64,000 nt of DNA from CAYTBN01 sp964542165. Its GTDB lineage: Bacteria; Myxococcota_A; UBA796; UBA9615; CAYRNR01. The DNA is taken from contig CAZITQ010000008.1 of NCBI GenBank assembly GCA_964542165.1, forward strand, positions 1 to 64,000, in the 5' to 3' direction. The notes under the pieces are model-generated. The model worked only from the letters and a program-made list of their open reading frames with translations, searched no databases and was not told where the DNA came from. This document shows, piece by piece, positions 17,500-25,826 of this stretch. Every line of letters begins with the position of its first letter. Within the stretch, counting starts at the first letter, position 1. A program made the translations under genes and the position numbers.

Positions 17500-19239
17500 T
17501 CAGAATCCAGCGGCAGAAATCAGCGGGTAGTCGTCCGAGACCGGTCGGGGAGGCGTGGACGCGATCCCGCCCTCGGTGCCGGTCATCTCCACGTAGAACG
17601 CGGTGGCCCCGGCCGGCATGTCCACCTGGTAGATGCCGGCTTGCAGGGTCATCTCGTGGGACTCGAAGCCGTCCCAGGGGCTCGAGTCGAGGTCGCTCTG
17701 ATCGGTGGCCCACAGCACCATCGCCTCCACGGCCTCTTCGGAGTCCAGCGACGCGTGCACGGCGACGCCGTCGCCGGAGGGGATGAGGTTGACTCCGAGC
17801 GCGGGGGGCTCCTCGTCGAGCAAGGCGTACCTCAGCCACATGGGCCAGTAGCGGGCGTGGGCGTCGGTCTGGGTGGTGTGGGGGGCGTTGGCGATCGAGG
17901 CCACCCGGTGGGGCTGCGGCAGGGTCTCGTCGGCCACGAGCAGGTGGTACTTGGGGTTGTACTCGGCGTCCTCGGAGCGGCCGTCGTTGGTCCCCTCGGT
18001 CATCAGCACCCGCACGTCGGGGGACATCTGGTCGGAGATGCCCAGGGGTTCGAAGAAGTAGCGGGTCATCACGCCGATGTAGGTGGGCGACGAGCCGGGG
18101 GACGAGCTGGTCTCCCCCTGCAGGGTGTACAGCAGCCTCGCTGCGCCGGTGTCCACGGTCTTGCAGCCGCTGGCCATGAATCCCGGCACCCGATCCGGGG
18201 CGGTGGCGGCGGCGGTGAAGCAGGTGTGGCCGAACTTGGAGTGGCCGGTGAAGACCGCCTGGAAGGTGCCGAGGTTCACCTCCCAGTCCGTGACCTCGTC
18301 GATGACCGTGGCCAGGGCGTCGGCGGCGCGGAGGTAGTGCGCCGAGGAGAACGTATAGAACGCGTAGTGGGGATCGCGCTGCTCGACGGCCATGTCGTTG
18401 TATCTGCCCATCAGCTCGCCGGCGTTGCCCTCGTCCCAGCCGCGGTCGATGATCAGCACCGGGATGCCCAGCTCCGCGCAGACCTTCTCGGCCAGCTCGG
18501 TCTCCCCGAACTCCCCGGCGTACAGACCCTCGATCACCGCGCCGGCGTTGGGGACCGCAGACTCCGTCGCGGGCAGGAACGCCACGTTCACGTCGGAGAC
18601 CCAGTCGTCCTCCCATCCGGGCTCGGTGGGCACCTGGCTGGTGAACCCGAACTCCACCCGCTGCAGCTCCACGCCGCCGCCGTACTTGGAAGGCCAGGAG
18701 GCGACCTGGAGATCGCGCAGCTCCACTGGACTGCCCGGGTCCGCGCCCGCCTCCACGGGGCGCCCGGCCACGATCTCCGCCACCGTCGCCTCGTTCCACT
18801 GGGCGTCGAGCACGTAGAGGCTGACCCGTCGCGTCCCCACGTTCTCCCCGTCGCTGGCCTCGAAGGTCACGTCGAACACCCCGGGCTGTACCGCCCGCTC
18901 CTCCGGATCCTCGCTCCAGGGCGGGACGTCCCCGGTCACCATCCCGGTCGCCGGATCGATGGACGCCCAGTCGGGCAGGCCCGCCGCCGAGTACGTCAGC
19001 TCGTCCCCGTCCGGATCCGTGGCCGAGACCGTCAACTCCAGGGAGGTCTCCCCGGTGACGAACACCACGTCGTACAGGGCGCGCTCCTCGCCCATTGGGT
19101 CGATGACGGGGGCGTTCGGACCGGCACCGTCGTCGTCGTCGCCCGACATGGTGTCGTCGTCGCCTTCGTCGGGGCAGCCGACGGTGCACAGCAGCAGCGC
19201 CACCGCGAGAAAAGGTGCGCGGATTCGCAGGTGGATCAT
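17500..19239 (-). CDS. Lipoprotein with Ig-like domain and alpha/beta-hydrolase-like domain (PhoPQ-activated-protein-like)
   Basis: A 579-residue lipoprotein (lipobox CTVGC, Cys22) with a DDDD spacer. Residues ~45-155 hold a putative Ig/cadherin-like domain (SATDPDGDELTYSAAGLPDWASID ... VTFEASDGENVGTRRV shape). The remaining part resembles the PhoPQ-activated pathogenicity-related proteins: VFTGHSKFGHTCFTAA gives a G-x-S-K nucleophile elbow, preceded by a helix-rich segment and followed by DRVPGFMASG. It is likely an esterase or carbohydrate-binding hydrolase exposed to the periplasm or surface. The start is fixed by the signal peptide at 19239. It is divergent to the marR-hgcAB operon. Confidence 0.65.
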   Translation of the reverse strand: MIHLRIRAPFLAVALLLCTVGCPDEGDDDTMSGDDDDGAGPNAPVIDPMGEERALYDVVFVTGETSLELTVSATDPDGDELTYSAAGLPDWASIDPATGMVTGDVPPWSEDPEERAVQPGVFDVTFEASDGENVGTRRVSLYVLDAQWNEATVAEIVAGRPVEAGADPGSPVELRDLQVASWPSKYGGGVELQRVEFGFTSQVPTEPGWEDDWVSDVNVAFLPATESAVPNAGAVIEGLYAGEFGETELAEKVCAELGIPVLIIDRGWDEGNAGELMGRYNDMAVEQRDPHYAFYTFSSAHYLRAADALATVIDEVTDWEVNLGTFQAVFTGHSKFGHTCFTAAATAPDRVPGFMASGCKTVDTGAARLLYTLQGETSSSPGSSPTYIGVMTRYFFEPLGISDQMSPDVRVLMTEGTNDGRSEDAEYNPKYHLLVADETLPQPHRVASIANAPHTTQTDAHARYWPMWLRYALLDEEPPALGVNLIPSGDGVAVHASLDSEEAVEAMVLWATDQSDLDSSPWDGFESHEMTLQAGIYQVDMPAGATAFYVEMTGTEGGIASTPPRPVSDDYPLISAAGF

Positions 19240-19346
19240 GGGTTCTCCCCTCGGTTTCCACGGGACAGTGTACTCGCTGACCAGGGGCCAGGATCCCCGA
19301 TTGCCAGGAGCCCAGGCCCGGTGGGGCACGGCGTGTCGGCGGGGAC

Positions 19347-19379
19347 TTGACATCCAGGGATTTAGTTGTACCATACAAC
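19347..19379 (+). promoter_or_regulatory. Promoter and palindromic operator directly in front of marR-hgcAB
   Basis: TTGACA at 19347-19352 is a perfect -35. TACCAT at 19369-19374, 16 bases on, is a fair -10. The -10 lies inside a perfect inverted repeat, GTTGTA-cca-TACAAC (19365-19379), which ends one base before the marR ATG at 19381. Transcription should begin at or next to that ATG, so the mRNA would be leaderless; no Shine-Dalgarno is seen. A repressor bound to the repeat would block polymerase, fitting autoregulation by the MarR protein. Confidence 0.7.
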
Positions 19380-19380
19380 C

Positions 19381-19887
19381 ATGTTCGCGGCTTCCGCCGA
19401 CCGAGACCTCATCACCCTCATCGCCGACCTCGTCCGCGTCGCACGCGGGTTCCAGCAGGAGCAGGCGTTCTGCGAAGGCGTCACCTTCACCCAGTTCCAG
19501 ATCCTCGACCGGGTGGTCGAGGCCGGGGGTACGCTCGGGCTGGCGGAGCTGCACGGGGCGCTGGACGTGGACAAGTCGACCACCACGCGGCTGGTGGCGC
19601 CGCTGCTGAAGCGGGGATTGGCGGACAAGCGGCGGCGGACGGACGACCGGCGGGCCTTCGAGCTGGTGGTCAGCGACGAGGGGCGGGCGGTGGCCCGCCG
19701 GGTGTGGGATTGCATCGCCGGGGCCTCGACCCTGGTGGACGGATTCATCCCGCCCGAGGAGCGAGAGCAGACCTACCGCGGGGTCCGGGTGTTCGCCCGG
19801 GCGCTGGCCAAGGCCTGCGAGTCGGGCTGTTGCGGGTCCAGCTTCGCCGGTGGGTGTTGTGTCGACGATCGACGAGGAGACGAGTGA
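19381..19887 (+). CDS. MarR-family transcriptional regulator with Cys-rich tail, upstream of hgcAB
   Basis: A 168-residue winged-helix protein. The DNA-binding core is at about residues 38-100: FTQFQILDRVVEAGG, LAELHGALDVDKSTTTRLVAPLLKRGL and the wing RRRTDDRRAFELVVSDEG. Cysteines at 31, 111, 146, 150, 151, 159 and 160, most in the C-terminal tail (ACESGCC ... GGCC), could bind a metal(loid) or sense oxidation; this is inference. The stop is one base before the hgcA start, so the genes are translationally coupled. The palindrome at its own promoter suggests it represses itself and hgcAB. An upstream TTG in frame at 19366 lies within the operator and is unlikely. Confidence 0.8.
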   Translation: MFAASADRDLITLIADLVRVARGFQQEQAFCEGVTFTQFQILDRVVEAGGTLGLAELHGALDVDKSTTTRLVAPLLKRGLADKRRRTDDRRAFELVVSDEGRAVARRVWDCIAGASTLVDGFIPPEEREQTYRGVRVFARALAKACESGCCGSSFAGGCCVDDRRGDE

Positions 19888-19888
19888 C

Positions 19889-21025
19889 ATGTCCTGTTGT
19901 GGTCCAGCGCGACCGGAGAAGGGCGGGGGAGACGGCGGGTGTGAGTCCGAAGGGACCGGTGCCGGAGATCCGCGGAAGCAGGATTTCGTCAACGGCGAGT
20001 TGGACACCCCCGCTGGCGTCATCCCCCGGGTACCCGCGGAGTTGACGTCCGCCGAACGCCGGGGCCACGCCAGGGCCCGCTGGGGCGTCGGGCGGATGGA
20101 CTTCAGGGTGGTCCCGGGACTCTACGCCCTGGGGGAGCCGGACGGCTCGTCGCCGGTCCTGGTCAGTGCCAACTACCGGATGAGCTTCGACGTGCTCCGG
20201 TCGTCCATGCCGGGGCGGGACGCCTGGATCCTGGTCCTGGACACCGACGGCATCAACGTCTGGTGCGCGGCGGGCAAGGGGACCTTCGGTACCGAGGAGC
20301 TGGTCCGGCGGGTGATCGAGACCCGGTTGATGCGGGTGGTGGATCGCCGCCGGCTGATCCTGCCCCAGCTGGGGGCGCCGGGGGTGGCGGCCCACGAGGT
20401 CAAGGAGCGCACCGGGTTCTCGGTCCGCTACGGCCCGGTGGAGGCGGCCGATCTGCCAGCCTATCTGGACGCCCGCGGCAAGGCCACCGAGGCCATGCGG
20501 CGCAAGCGGTTCGATCTGCGGGAGCGGGCCGCGCTGGTGCCCATGGAGCTGGTGGGTGCCGCCCTCTGGGGTGGGCTCGCCGCGCTGGTGCTGGCGTTGC
20601 TCTCGGGCCTGGGCGGACCGGCGGGCTATCTGGCCAACGTCGTGACCCACGGCAGCGTGGCCCTGGTGGGCGTGGCCCTGGGGATCCTGGCCGGTGCCGT
20701 GCTGACCCCTCTGGCCCTGCCCTGGCTGCCGGGCCGATCGTTCTCGGTCAAGGGCGCGTTGGCGGGCCTGATCCTGGCCGGCGGCCTGGCGACCTTCCTG
20801 GCGTTGGCCAGGGATCTGTCCGCCTGGTCCACCCGGCTGGAGATGGCGGCCTGGCTGCTGGCGATCCCGGCGGTGGCCGCCTTCCTGGCCATGAACTTCA
20901 CCGGCGCGTCCACCTACACCTCGCCGTCGGGGGTGAAGCTGGAGATGAAGCGCGCCGTACCCCTGCAGCTCGCGTCCGCCGTGCTCGCCCTGGGCCTGTG
21001 GATCGGTGCGCGGTGGGTGGTGTGA
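19889..21025 (+). CDS. hgcA: Mercury methylation corrinoid membrane protein HgcA
   Basis: A 378-residue protein with the hallmark HgcA cap-helix motif NVWCAAGK at residues 123-130 (Cys126 being the expected cobalt-coordinating residue), inside a corrinoid-binding domain (SANYRMSFDVLR, WILVLDTDGI, then LPQLGAPGVAAHEVK and GFSVRYGPV). About five membrane helices follow at ~217-240, 256-280, 288-308, 318-336 and 357-376. The C-terminal NFTGASTYTSPSGVKLEMK also fits HgcA. HgcA passes a methyl group from methylcobalamin to Hg(II); HgcB re-reduces it. A Cys-containing N-terminal tail (MSCC ... GC) is an extra. GAGGAG precedes the ATG within the end of marR. Confidence 0.92.
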   Translation: MSCCGPARPEKGGGDGGCESEGTGAGDPRKQDFVNGELDTPAGVIPRVPAELTSAERRGHARARWGVGRMDFRVVPGLYALGEPDGSSPVLVSANYRMSFDVLRSSMPGRDAWILVLDTDGINVWCAAGKGTFGTEELVRRVIETRLMRVVDRRRLILPQLGAPGVAAHEVKERTGFSVRYGPVEAADLPAYLDARGKATEAMRRKRFDLRERAALVPMELVGAALWGGLAALVLALLSGLGGPAGYLANVVTHGSVALVGVALGILAGAVLTPLALPWLPGRSFSVKGALAGLILAGGLATFLALARDLSAWSTRLEMAAWLLAIPAVAAFLAMNFTGASTYTSPSGVKLEMKRAVPLQLASAVLALGLWIGARWVV

Positions 21026-21036
21026 GGAGGGAAGCC

Positions 21037-21402
21037 ATGGGAAACCTGACCTATCTCCCGGACGTCACGACCCTGGCCCTGGATCCCTCCCGTTGCAACG
21101 GCTGCCGGATGTGCACCACCGTCTGTCCCCACGGCGTGTTCCGGCTGGAGGCCGGTGTCGCGGCCGTCGCGAACCGGGACGCCTGCATGGAGTGCGGCGC
21201 CTGTGCCCGCAACTGCGAGCAGGGCGCCATCACCGTGGACGCCGGCGTGGGCTGCGCGGCGGCCTTCATCGCGGGGGCGCTGGGGCTGGAGAGCGCCTGC
21301 TGTTCCGTCGCCGCGCCGAAGACCGATGGGGCGACGGCGGCCGGGGCCTGCGCGCCGGCCGACAAGCCCAGCGAGAGCAACGTCGATCCGGCCCCCTGCT
21401 GA
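21037..21402 (+). CDS. hgcB: Mercury methylation ferredoxin HgcB
   Basis: A 121-residue protein with two [4Fe-4S] motifs: Cys20-x2-Cys23-x2-Cys26-x3-Cys30 and Cys50-x2-Cys53-x2-Cys56-x3-Cys60. The second contains the HgcB signature CMECGAC. A further conserved Cys at 73 (DAGVGC) and vicinal Cys88-Cys89 follow, with Cys105 and a terminal Cys121; HgcB proteins are known for such C-terminal Cys residues that may bind Hg(II). It donates electrons to the HgcA corrinoid. The start at 21037 has GAGGAGG upstream and lies 11 bases after the hgcA stop. Confidence 0.92.
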   Translation: MGNLTYLPDVTTLALDPSRCNGCRMCTTVCPHGVFRLEAGVAAVANRDACMECGACARNCEQGAITVDAGVGCAAAFIAGALGLESACCSVAAPKTDGATAAGACAPADKPSESNVDPAPC

Positions 21403-21412
21403 GGCTGAGCCC

Positions 21413-21429
21413 GGGGCCAGGTTGGCCCC
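21413..21429. terminator. GC-rich hairpin between hgcB and the convergent gene
   Basis: A perfect 7-bp stem GGGGCCA/TGGCCCC with a 3-base loop lies between the two convergent stop codons (21402 and 21439). No T-run follows on either strand, so it may act as a bidirectional, partly Rho-assisted terminator or just protect 3' ends. Confidence 0.5.
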
Positions 21430-21438
21430 ATCGGCGAA

Positions 21439-24207
21439 TCACGGCGCGGGAGGCGCGGATCCCATCTCCCGGCCCCAGCACACCAGCACTCCGTCCGTGC
21501 GGATCCCGCACCCCCCATCGACGTCCAGGCTGACCTGCTCGTAGGGGCCCGGGGGAGGGGCCACGCCGTCGGCGATCTCCTCGTGCGCCGGCAACGGGTA
21601 GCCCAGTAGCGAGGTGCTCGGGAGGTGGAAGTAGGTCCCACTCCAGCAGACCACCTCACCGTCTTCGGTGAGGGCGCAGGCCTGCTCGTCGCTGTCGACC
21701 AGGGAGGTGAACCGGGTGTCCGGGGGGGAGCAGGCGGCCGGATCGAAGGCGTCGATGCAGCCCCAGCAGGCCACCCGGCCGTCGTCGGCCAGGGCGCAGG
21801 TGTGCTGGTAGGCGGCCTCGACCGCGACGAAGGTCCCGGCCGGCGCGTCACACTGGCCGTGGTCCTGCGGACCGCCCTGCTCGCCGCATCCCCAGCAGAC
21901 GACCGTGCCGTCGTCCCGCAGGCCGCAGGTGTGGTCCTGGCCGGCGGACAGGTCGATGAATCGGCCTTCCGGAGCGGAGCACTGTCCCCGGTCGGTGGAG
22001 AGGGCTCCCTCCTCGCCGTAGGTGCCGCACCCCCAGCAGGCCACGGTGCCTTCGGTTCGTAGCCCGCAGCTGTGCATGGCGCCCGCCGTCACCAGGGTGA
22101 ACTCGCCCTCGGGCACGTCGCAGGCGCCCGCGTCCATCAACGGGAGGCAACGGTCACAACGGACGGTGCGGTCCGCGTCGACCGCGCACCCGTGCATGCT
22201 CATCGTGAGCTGCGTCACCGCCGCTCCCTTGGTCCACTCCCACCAGTCGGGGTCGCCGCCCTCGTCGTTCCAGGCCACCACCTGGCCGTCGTCCCCCAGC
22301 GCCGCGCCCATCGCCCACGTGACCTCGACCTGGGTCCAGCGCACGCCCTCGGGAGGGGGCAATGTCCACGATCCGGGGGCCGGGGCGGCTTCTTCGGTCT
22401 CCTCGATCGGCATCGTCTGGTCCAGGGCTTCGGCCGCCAGGTCCATGGCCTCGCGCTGGCAGGTCTCCACCTCCCCGTGCGCACCCCCGGGGCACGCCCG
22501 CGCCATCAACGCCGACGCGTCGTCGGCTCGCCCCGCGCGGCCCAGGGTGACCGCGAGCATGGCCAGGATGTGGGGGTAGGGATCCTCGGTGGCCAGAGCC
22601 AGCTCCAGCGCCTCGTCGAGCCGGCCCAGGGTGCGCAGGGACTCGAGCTCCAGGCCTCGCATCTGAGCCTTGTGGAACGGTGGTATGGACTCTCGCTCGG
22701 CCCGGGAGAGGGCGAGCGCGTCCTCGGCCAGGTCGTGCTCGAGGAGCATCAATCCCGTGGGTACGAGCAGGATGCCGGCGATGCCGTCGGGGCCTCCACT
22801 TTGCTCGATCCAGACCGTGACCTGCGCCATGTCCTCGGTCGCCAGGGCGCAGTCCAGCCCCAGGCGGTTCACCGCCCGGAGCAGGTCCGGATCGTCGGTC
22901 TGCGCGGCGCGCTCCGCGTGCTCGAGGCAGCCCAGGGGGTCGCCGAACTTCTGGCGCAGGGCCGCGAGGCCCAGGTCGCCCCGTGCACGGGCGTAGGGAT
23001 CCGCGGCGTCGAGCAGGCCGGGGGTGGCGAACGGCGCGTACTCGTCGACGAACTCGTCCACCGTCGCGGCGACGAAGGGGTCCCCGGGGTGGGTCTCGAG
23101 GAGCCCCTCCAGCCGAGCTGCCGCCTCCCGGGGCTTTCCGGACGCGCCCAGGACCCACGCGTCGAGGGCGTCCAGCGCTGGATCGTCGCCGCAGTGCTCG
23201 CGGGTCAGCTCGAGCGCGTTCGCCGCGTCCCGCGGGTCCCCGTCGTCGAGCAGGTAGTCCGTGTACAGCCCGGCGGCGCCGTACATCGTCGTGCACCACA
23301 GCAACGTCTCCAGGACGCCACCCTCGGTGGAGCCATCGGTGACGCTGGGCACCGTCGCCGGCATCCCGCCGAGCAGATCGAAGTAGACATCCAGGGACGT
23401 GCGCGCCTCCTCGTGCTCCTCGAGGGTGAAGGCGCACGAGGCCCTCAGCGCCCAGGTCCAGGCGTCCTGGGAGAACCAGGTGACGCGCTCGGTCAGCACT
23501 CGCAAGGCCGCGTCGTGCCGGTCCTGCGCCATCAACGCGCTCGCCAGACCCCGGGCGCAGGAGCCGCAGTTCGGGTCCCCGGCCCAGGCCCGGTGGAACA
23601 GCGTCTCCGCCCGCTCAGCGCGGCCCAGGGCGAGCGCCTTGTGAGCACGGCGGAGCATCCGGACCGTCCCCGCATCGGGGCCCTCGGCCTCGCGAGTGCC
23701 GGGATCGGATGGCGCGGGAGGCCCGTAGTCACCCGAGTCGCTGTCCGGCGCCGTGTGTCCCGCGATCGAGCGAAACCGGAACGGGTAGGTCACTCGCACC
23801 ACCCCACCCCCCGCCGGTTCGGGGAACTCCAGCCCGCCGATGACCTCGCTGACACACGACGGCACCGGCGTCTCCTTCATGTCGGTCCCGGCGACCTCCA
23901 CCCAGGCCACGGAGCCCTCTGGCGAGATCTCGAACCTCACCACCACCTTGCCTTCGAGGTTCGGCTGGCGGTTCAGCTCCCGCTGGTAGCAGGCCTGGAT
24001 CTCACGCAGGTGCATGCGGATCTCGGTGTCGATGGACTCCTTGGGGAGGCTCCCGGTGGCGGTCAGGTCGATGGGTTCGGAGCGGCCTTCCGGGGCGTTC
24101 TCGGCAGCGGCCGGACCGGCCACGGTCAGTGGGCCGAGAGTGAAGAGGACCAGGAGCGAAACGGTTCCCGTCGTCCTCGCGAACGAAGCCTCGAATCCGT
24201 CTACCAT
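21439..24207 (-). CDS. Exported protein with AgmX/PglI-type TonB-like domain, TPR-like region and RCC1 repeats
   Basis: A 922-residue protein with a signal peptide (residues ~1-35). Residues ~45-155 match the AgmX/PglI C-terminal domain common in Myxococcota: SIDTEIRMHLREIQACYQRELN, GKVVVRFEISPEGSVAWVEV and a paired-Cys VPSCVSEVIGGLEFPEP. A long Ala/Leu/Glu helical region (~170-560) behaves like degenerate TPRs. The last 330 residues contain RCC1-like units (HSCGLRTEGTVACWGC and similar). This combines an envelope-spanning energy-transducer-like domain with a binding propeller. GGGGAGCAG precedes the ATG. The tube-protein gene ends 17 bases upstream, suggesting joint expression. Confidence 0.7.
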   Translation of the reverse strand: MVDGFEASFARTTGTVSLLVLFTLGPLTVAGPAAAENAPEGRSEPIDLTATGSLPKESIDTEIRMHLREIQACYQRELNRQPNLEGKVVVRFEISPEGSVAWVEVAGTDMKETPVPSCVSEVIGGLEFPEPAGGGVVRVTYPFRFRSIAGHTAPDSDSGDYGPPAPSDPGTREAEGPDAGTVRMLRRAHKALALGRAERAETLFHRAWAGDPNCGSCARGLASALMAQDRHDAALRVLTERVTWFSQDAWTWALRASCAFTLEEHEEARTSLDVYFDLLGGMPATVPSVTDGSTEGGVLETLLWCTTMYGAAGLYTDYLLDDGDPRDAANALELTREHCGDDPALDALDAWVLGASGKPREAAARLEGLLETHPGDPFVAATVDEFVDEYAPFATPGLLDAADPYARARGDLGLAALRQKFGDPLGCLEHAERAAQTDDPDLLRAVNRLGLDCALATEDMAQVTVWIEQSGGPDGIAGILLVPTGLMLLEHDLAEDALALSRAERESIPPFHKAQMRGLELESLRTLGRLDEALELALATEDPYPHILAMLAVTLGRAGRADDASALMARACPGGAHGEVETCQREAMDLAAEALDQTMPIEETEEAAPAPGSWTLPPPEGVRWTQVEVTWAMGAALGDDGQVVAWNDEGGDPDWWEWTKGAAVTQLTMSMHGCAVDADRTVRCDRCLPLMDAGACDVPEGEFTLVTAGAMHSCGLRTEGTVACWGCGTYGEEGALSTDRGQCSAPEGRFIDLSAGQDHTCGLRDDGTVVCWGCGEQGGPQDHGQCDAPAGTFVAVEAAYQHTCALADDGRVACWGCIDAFDPAACSPPDTRFTSLVDSDEQACALTEDGEVVCWSGTYFHLPSTSLLGYPLPAHEEIADGVAPPPGPYEQVSLDVDGGCGIRTDGVLVCWGREMGSAPPAP

Positions 24208-24224
24208 CGGCTGCTCCCCGCTGA

Positions 24225-24710
24225 CTAGTCCTGCGTCGGGGCCCGCGTGAACCCCTCGTGCTCGATCTGGATCGACTCGATCAGGACCTCGTTCCCGTCC
24301 ACCGCGAGGTCCGACAACGCGGTGTACTTGGACACCCACGCGCGGTGCAGGCGAAACCGCCGCACCTCCTTGCGGCTGTCCAGGTCTCTCACGGCGATGG
24401 TGACCTCCCGCGAGAAGTCGGGGTCGGCCGTGCCGCCCGCATCCCCGTGCTCGTTTCTGACGAGCACGTTGGCCCACGTCTGGAACGCTGGACTGTCGGT
24501 CAGCCCGGACTCGAGGGTCACCGGCTCGTAGCCGACCCGACCGGGCATCGTCTCGTCGACGGTCGAGCCTCCTTCGCCCGGTCGAAAACGGACAGCTTCC
24601 ACCGAGGCGGACAGGCCGGACATCCTCCTGCAGCCGGCGACGGCGAGACCGTCGAACTGGATGACGAAGTTGAAGTTCCGGTAGGGATCGTGGGGTGTGA
24701 TGTCGGGCAT
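24225..24710 (-). CDS. Phage tail tube / contractile injection tube-like protein (gp19-type)
   Basis: A 161-residue protein of the T4 gp19-like tail-tube family used by contractile phages, extracellular injection systems and T6SS relatives. The family opening is clear: DPYRNFNFVIQFDGLAVAGCRRMSGLSASVEAVRFRPG, and later LESGLTDSPAFQTWANVL with the beta-strand pairs IAVRDLDSRKEVRRFRLHRAWVSKYTALSDL. No sheath, baseplate, spike or AAA+ gene is in the window, so it is an orphan or a detached component. It probably shares a transcript with the AgmX/RCC1 gene downstream. The start at 24710 fits the family N-terminus. Confidence 0.8.
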   Translation of the reverse strand: MPDITPHDPYRNFNFVIQFDGLAVAGCRRMSGLSASVEAVRFRPGEGGSTVDETMPGRVGYEPVTLESGLTDSPAFQTWANVLVRNEHGDAGGTADPDFSREVTIAVRDLDSRKEVRRFRLHRAWVSKYTALSDLAVDGNEVLIESIQIEHEGFTRAPTQD

Positions 24711-24814
24711 GGAAGGAACCCTCTCGGCCGGGAGGATAACAGCCCGGTGGGTCCGGATGGGGTGCGTGGCATAATGCCGGCGACCCGGGGACAGGGGCGC
24801 CGAGGAGGACGTGG

Positions 24815-25804
24815 ATGGACAACGCGTTGTGGCGGATCTCGATCGCGGCGCTGGCGGTGGGCTGCTGGCTGGGCGCCCCCGGATGCCCGTCCCAGGACGA
24901 CGACGACTCGGCCGGGGACGACGACGCCACCGGGGACGACGACACCCACGATCCCGCCACCGTCCCCCTCGCCGGTCCCTGCGATCTCGAGGACCGCCGC
25001 GGCGGATTCGTGATCGAGGCCTACGAGGACTACTCCATCGTCGACGGCACCGTGGAGGACGGTACGGTGCCGATCTCCGTTCTGGAGGAGGTCGCCGCGG
25101 CCGGGGACTGCCTGCTGATGAAGCGCAACAATCCGTTCTGCGATCCCCCTTGCGCCGGCGACGAGACCTGCGACTTCGACGGGAGCTGCATCCCCTACCC
25201 GGAGCCCCTGGACCTGGGTACGGTGACGGTGAGCGGACTCTCCGCGCCGGTGTCCATGGACCCGGTGATGCCGGGGTACAGCTACTTCGACACCTCGTTG
25301 CCCCACCCGGCATTCGAGCCCATGGCTCTGATCACGCTGAAGTCCGGCGCCGCCGCCCTGGAACCCTTCACCCTTCACGGGGTGGGCGTGCACCAGCTGG
25401 CCTTCGGCGGCGGAGGGTGGATCGTGGACGAGGGACAACCGCTGGCCGTGAGCTGGACCCCGCCGGCGGGTGAATCGCGCGCCACCGTCGACCTGCGCCT
25501 GAACATCGACCAGCACGGCATCTCGCCGGTCACCGTGTGGTGCGCCTTCGACGACACGGGCCAGGGCGAGATCCCGGTGGCGGTGATCGATGCCCTGTTC
25601 GCCGCCGGCGTGTCCGGCTTCCCCAACGGCAACCTGCGCCGTCGCACCGCGGATTCGACGTCGGTGGACGGCGGGTGCGTGGACCTGACGGTGTCGTCAC
25701 CGCGGGCGGTGGACGTGGACGTGGCGGGGTACATCCCCTGCGACGGCCCCGAGGACTGCCCGGACGAGCTGGAGTGCAACGAGATCACCGGGCTGTGCGA
25801 GTGA
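24815..25804 (+). CDS. Asp-spacer lipoprotein, unknown function
   Basis: A 329-residue lipoprotein (lipobox GAPGC, then PSQDDDDSAGDDDATGDDD). The mature part contains two short Cys-rich modules, CDPPCAGDETCDFDGSC near residue 115 and CDGPEDCPDELECNEITGLC at the end, each like the small disulphide knots of myxobacterial exported proteins, around a beta-rich domain. I recognise no enzymatic motif. GAGGAGG precedes the ATG; upstream, CATAAT (24770-24775) lies in a GGCAT-A-ATGCC palindrome and may be a -10. The next lipoprotein starts 22 bases after its stop. Confidence 0.65.
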   Translation: MDNALWRISIAALAVGCWLGAPGCPSQDDDDSAGDDDATGDDDTHDPATVPLAGPCDLEDRRGGFVIEAYEDYSIVDGTVEDGTVPISVLEEVAAAGDCLLMKRNNPFCDPPCAGDETCDFDGSCIPYPEPLDLGTVTVSGLSAPVSMDPVMPGYSYFDTSLPHPAFEPMALITLKSGAAALEPFTLHGVGVHQLAFGGGGWIVDEGQPLAVSWTPPAGESRATVDLRLNIDQHGISPVTVWCAFDDTGQGEIPVAVIDALFAAGVSGFPNGNLRRRTADSTSVDGGCVDLTVSSPRAVDVDVAGYIPCDGPEDCPDELECNEITGLCE

Positions 25805-25826
25805 CCCCCGGATCCCTGGAGGAACG

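Noticed and set aside
19889..21025. HgcA as an ordinary CODH/ACS corrinoid subunit
   Set aside because: The NVWCAAGK motif, the five membrane helices and the adjacent HgcB are specific to HgcA; CODH/ACS subunits lack membrane helices.
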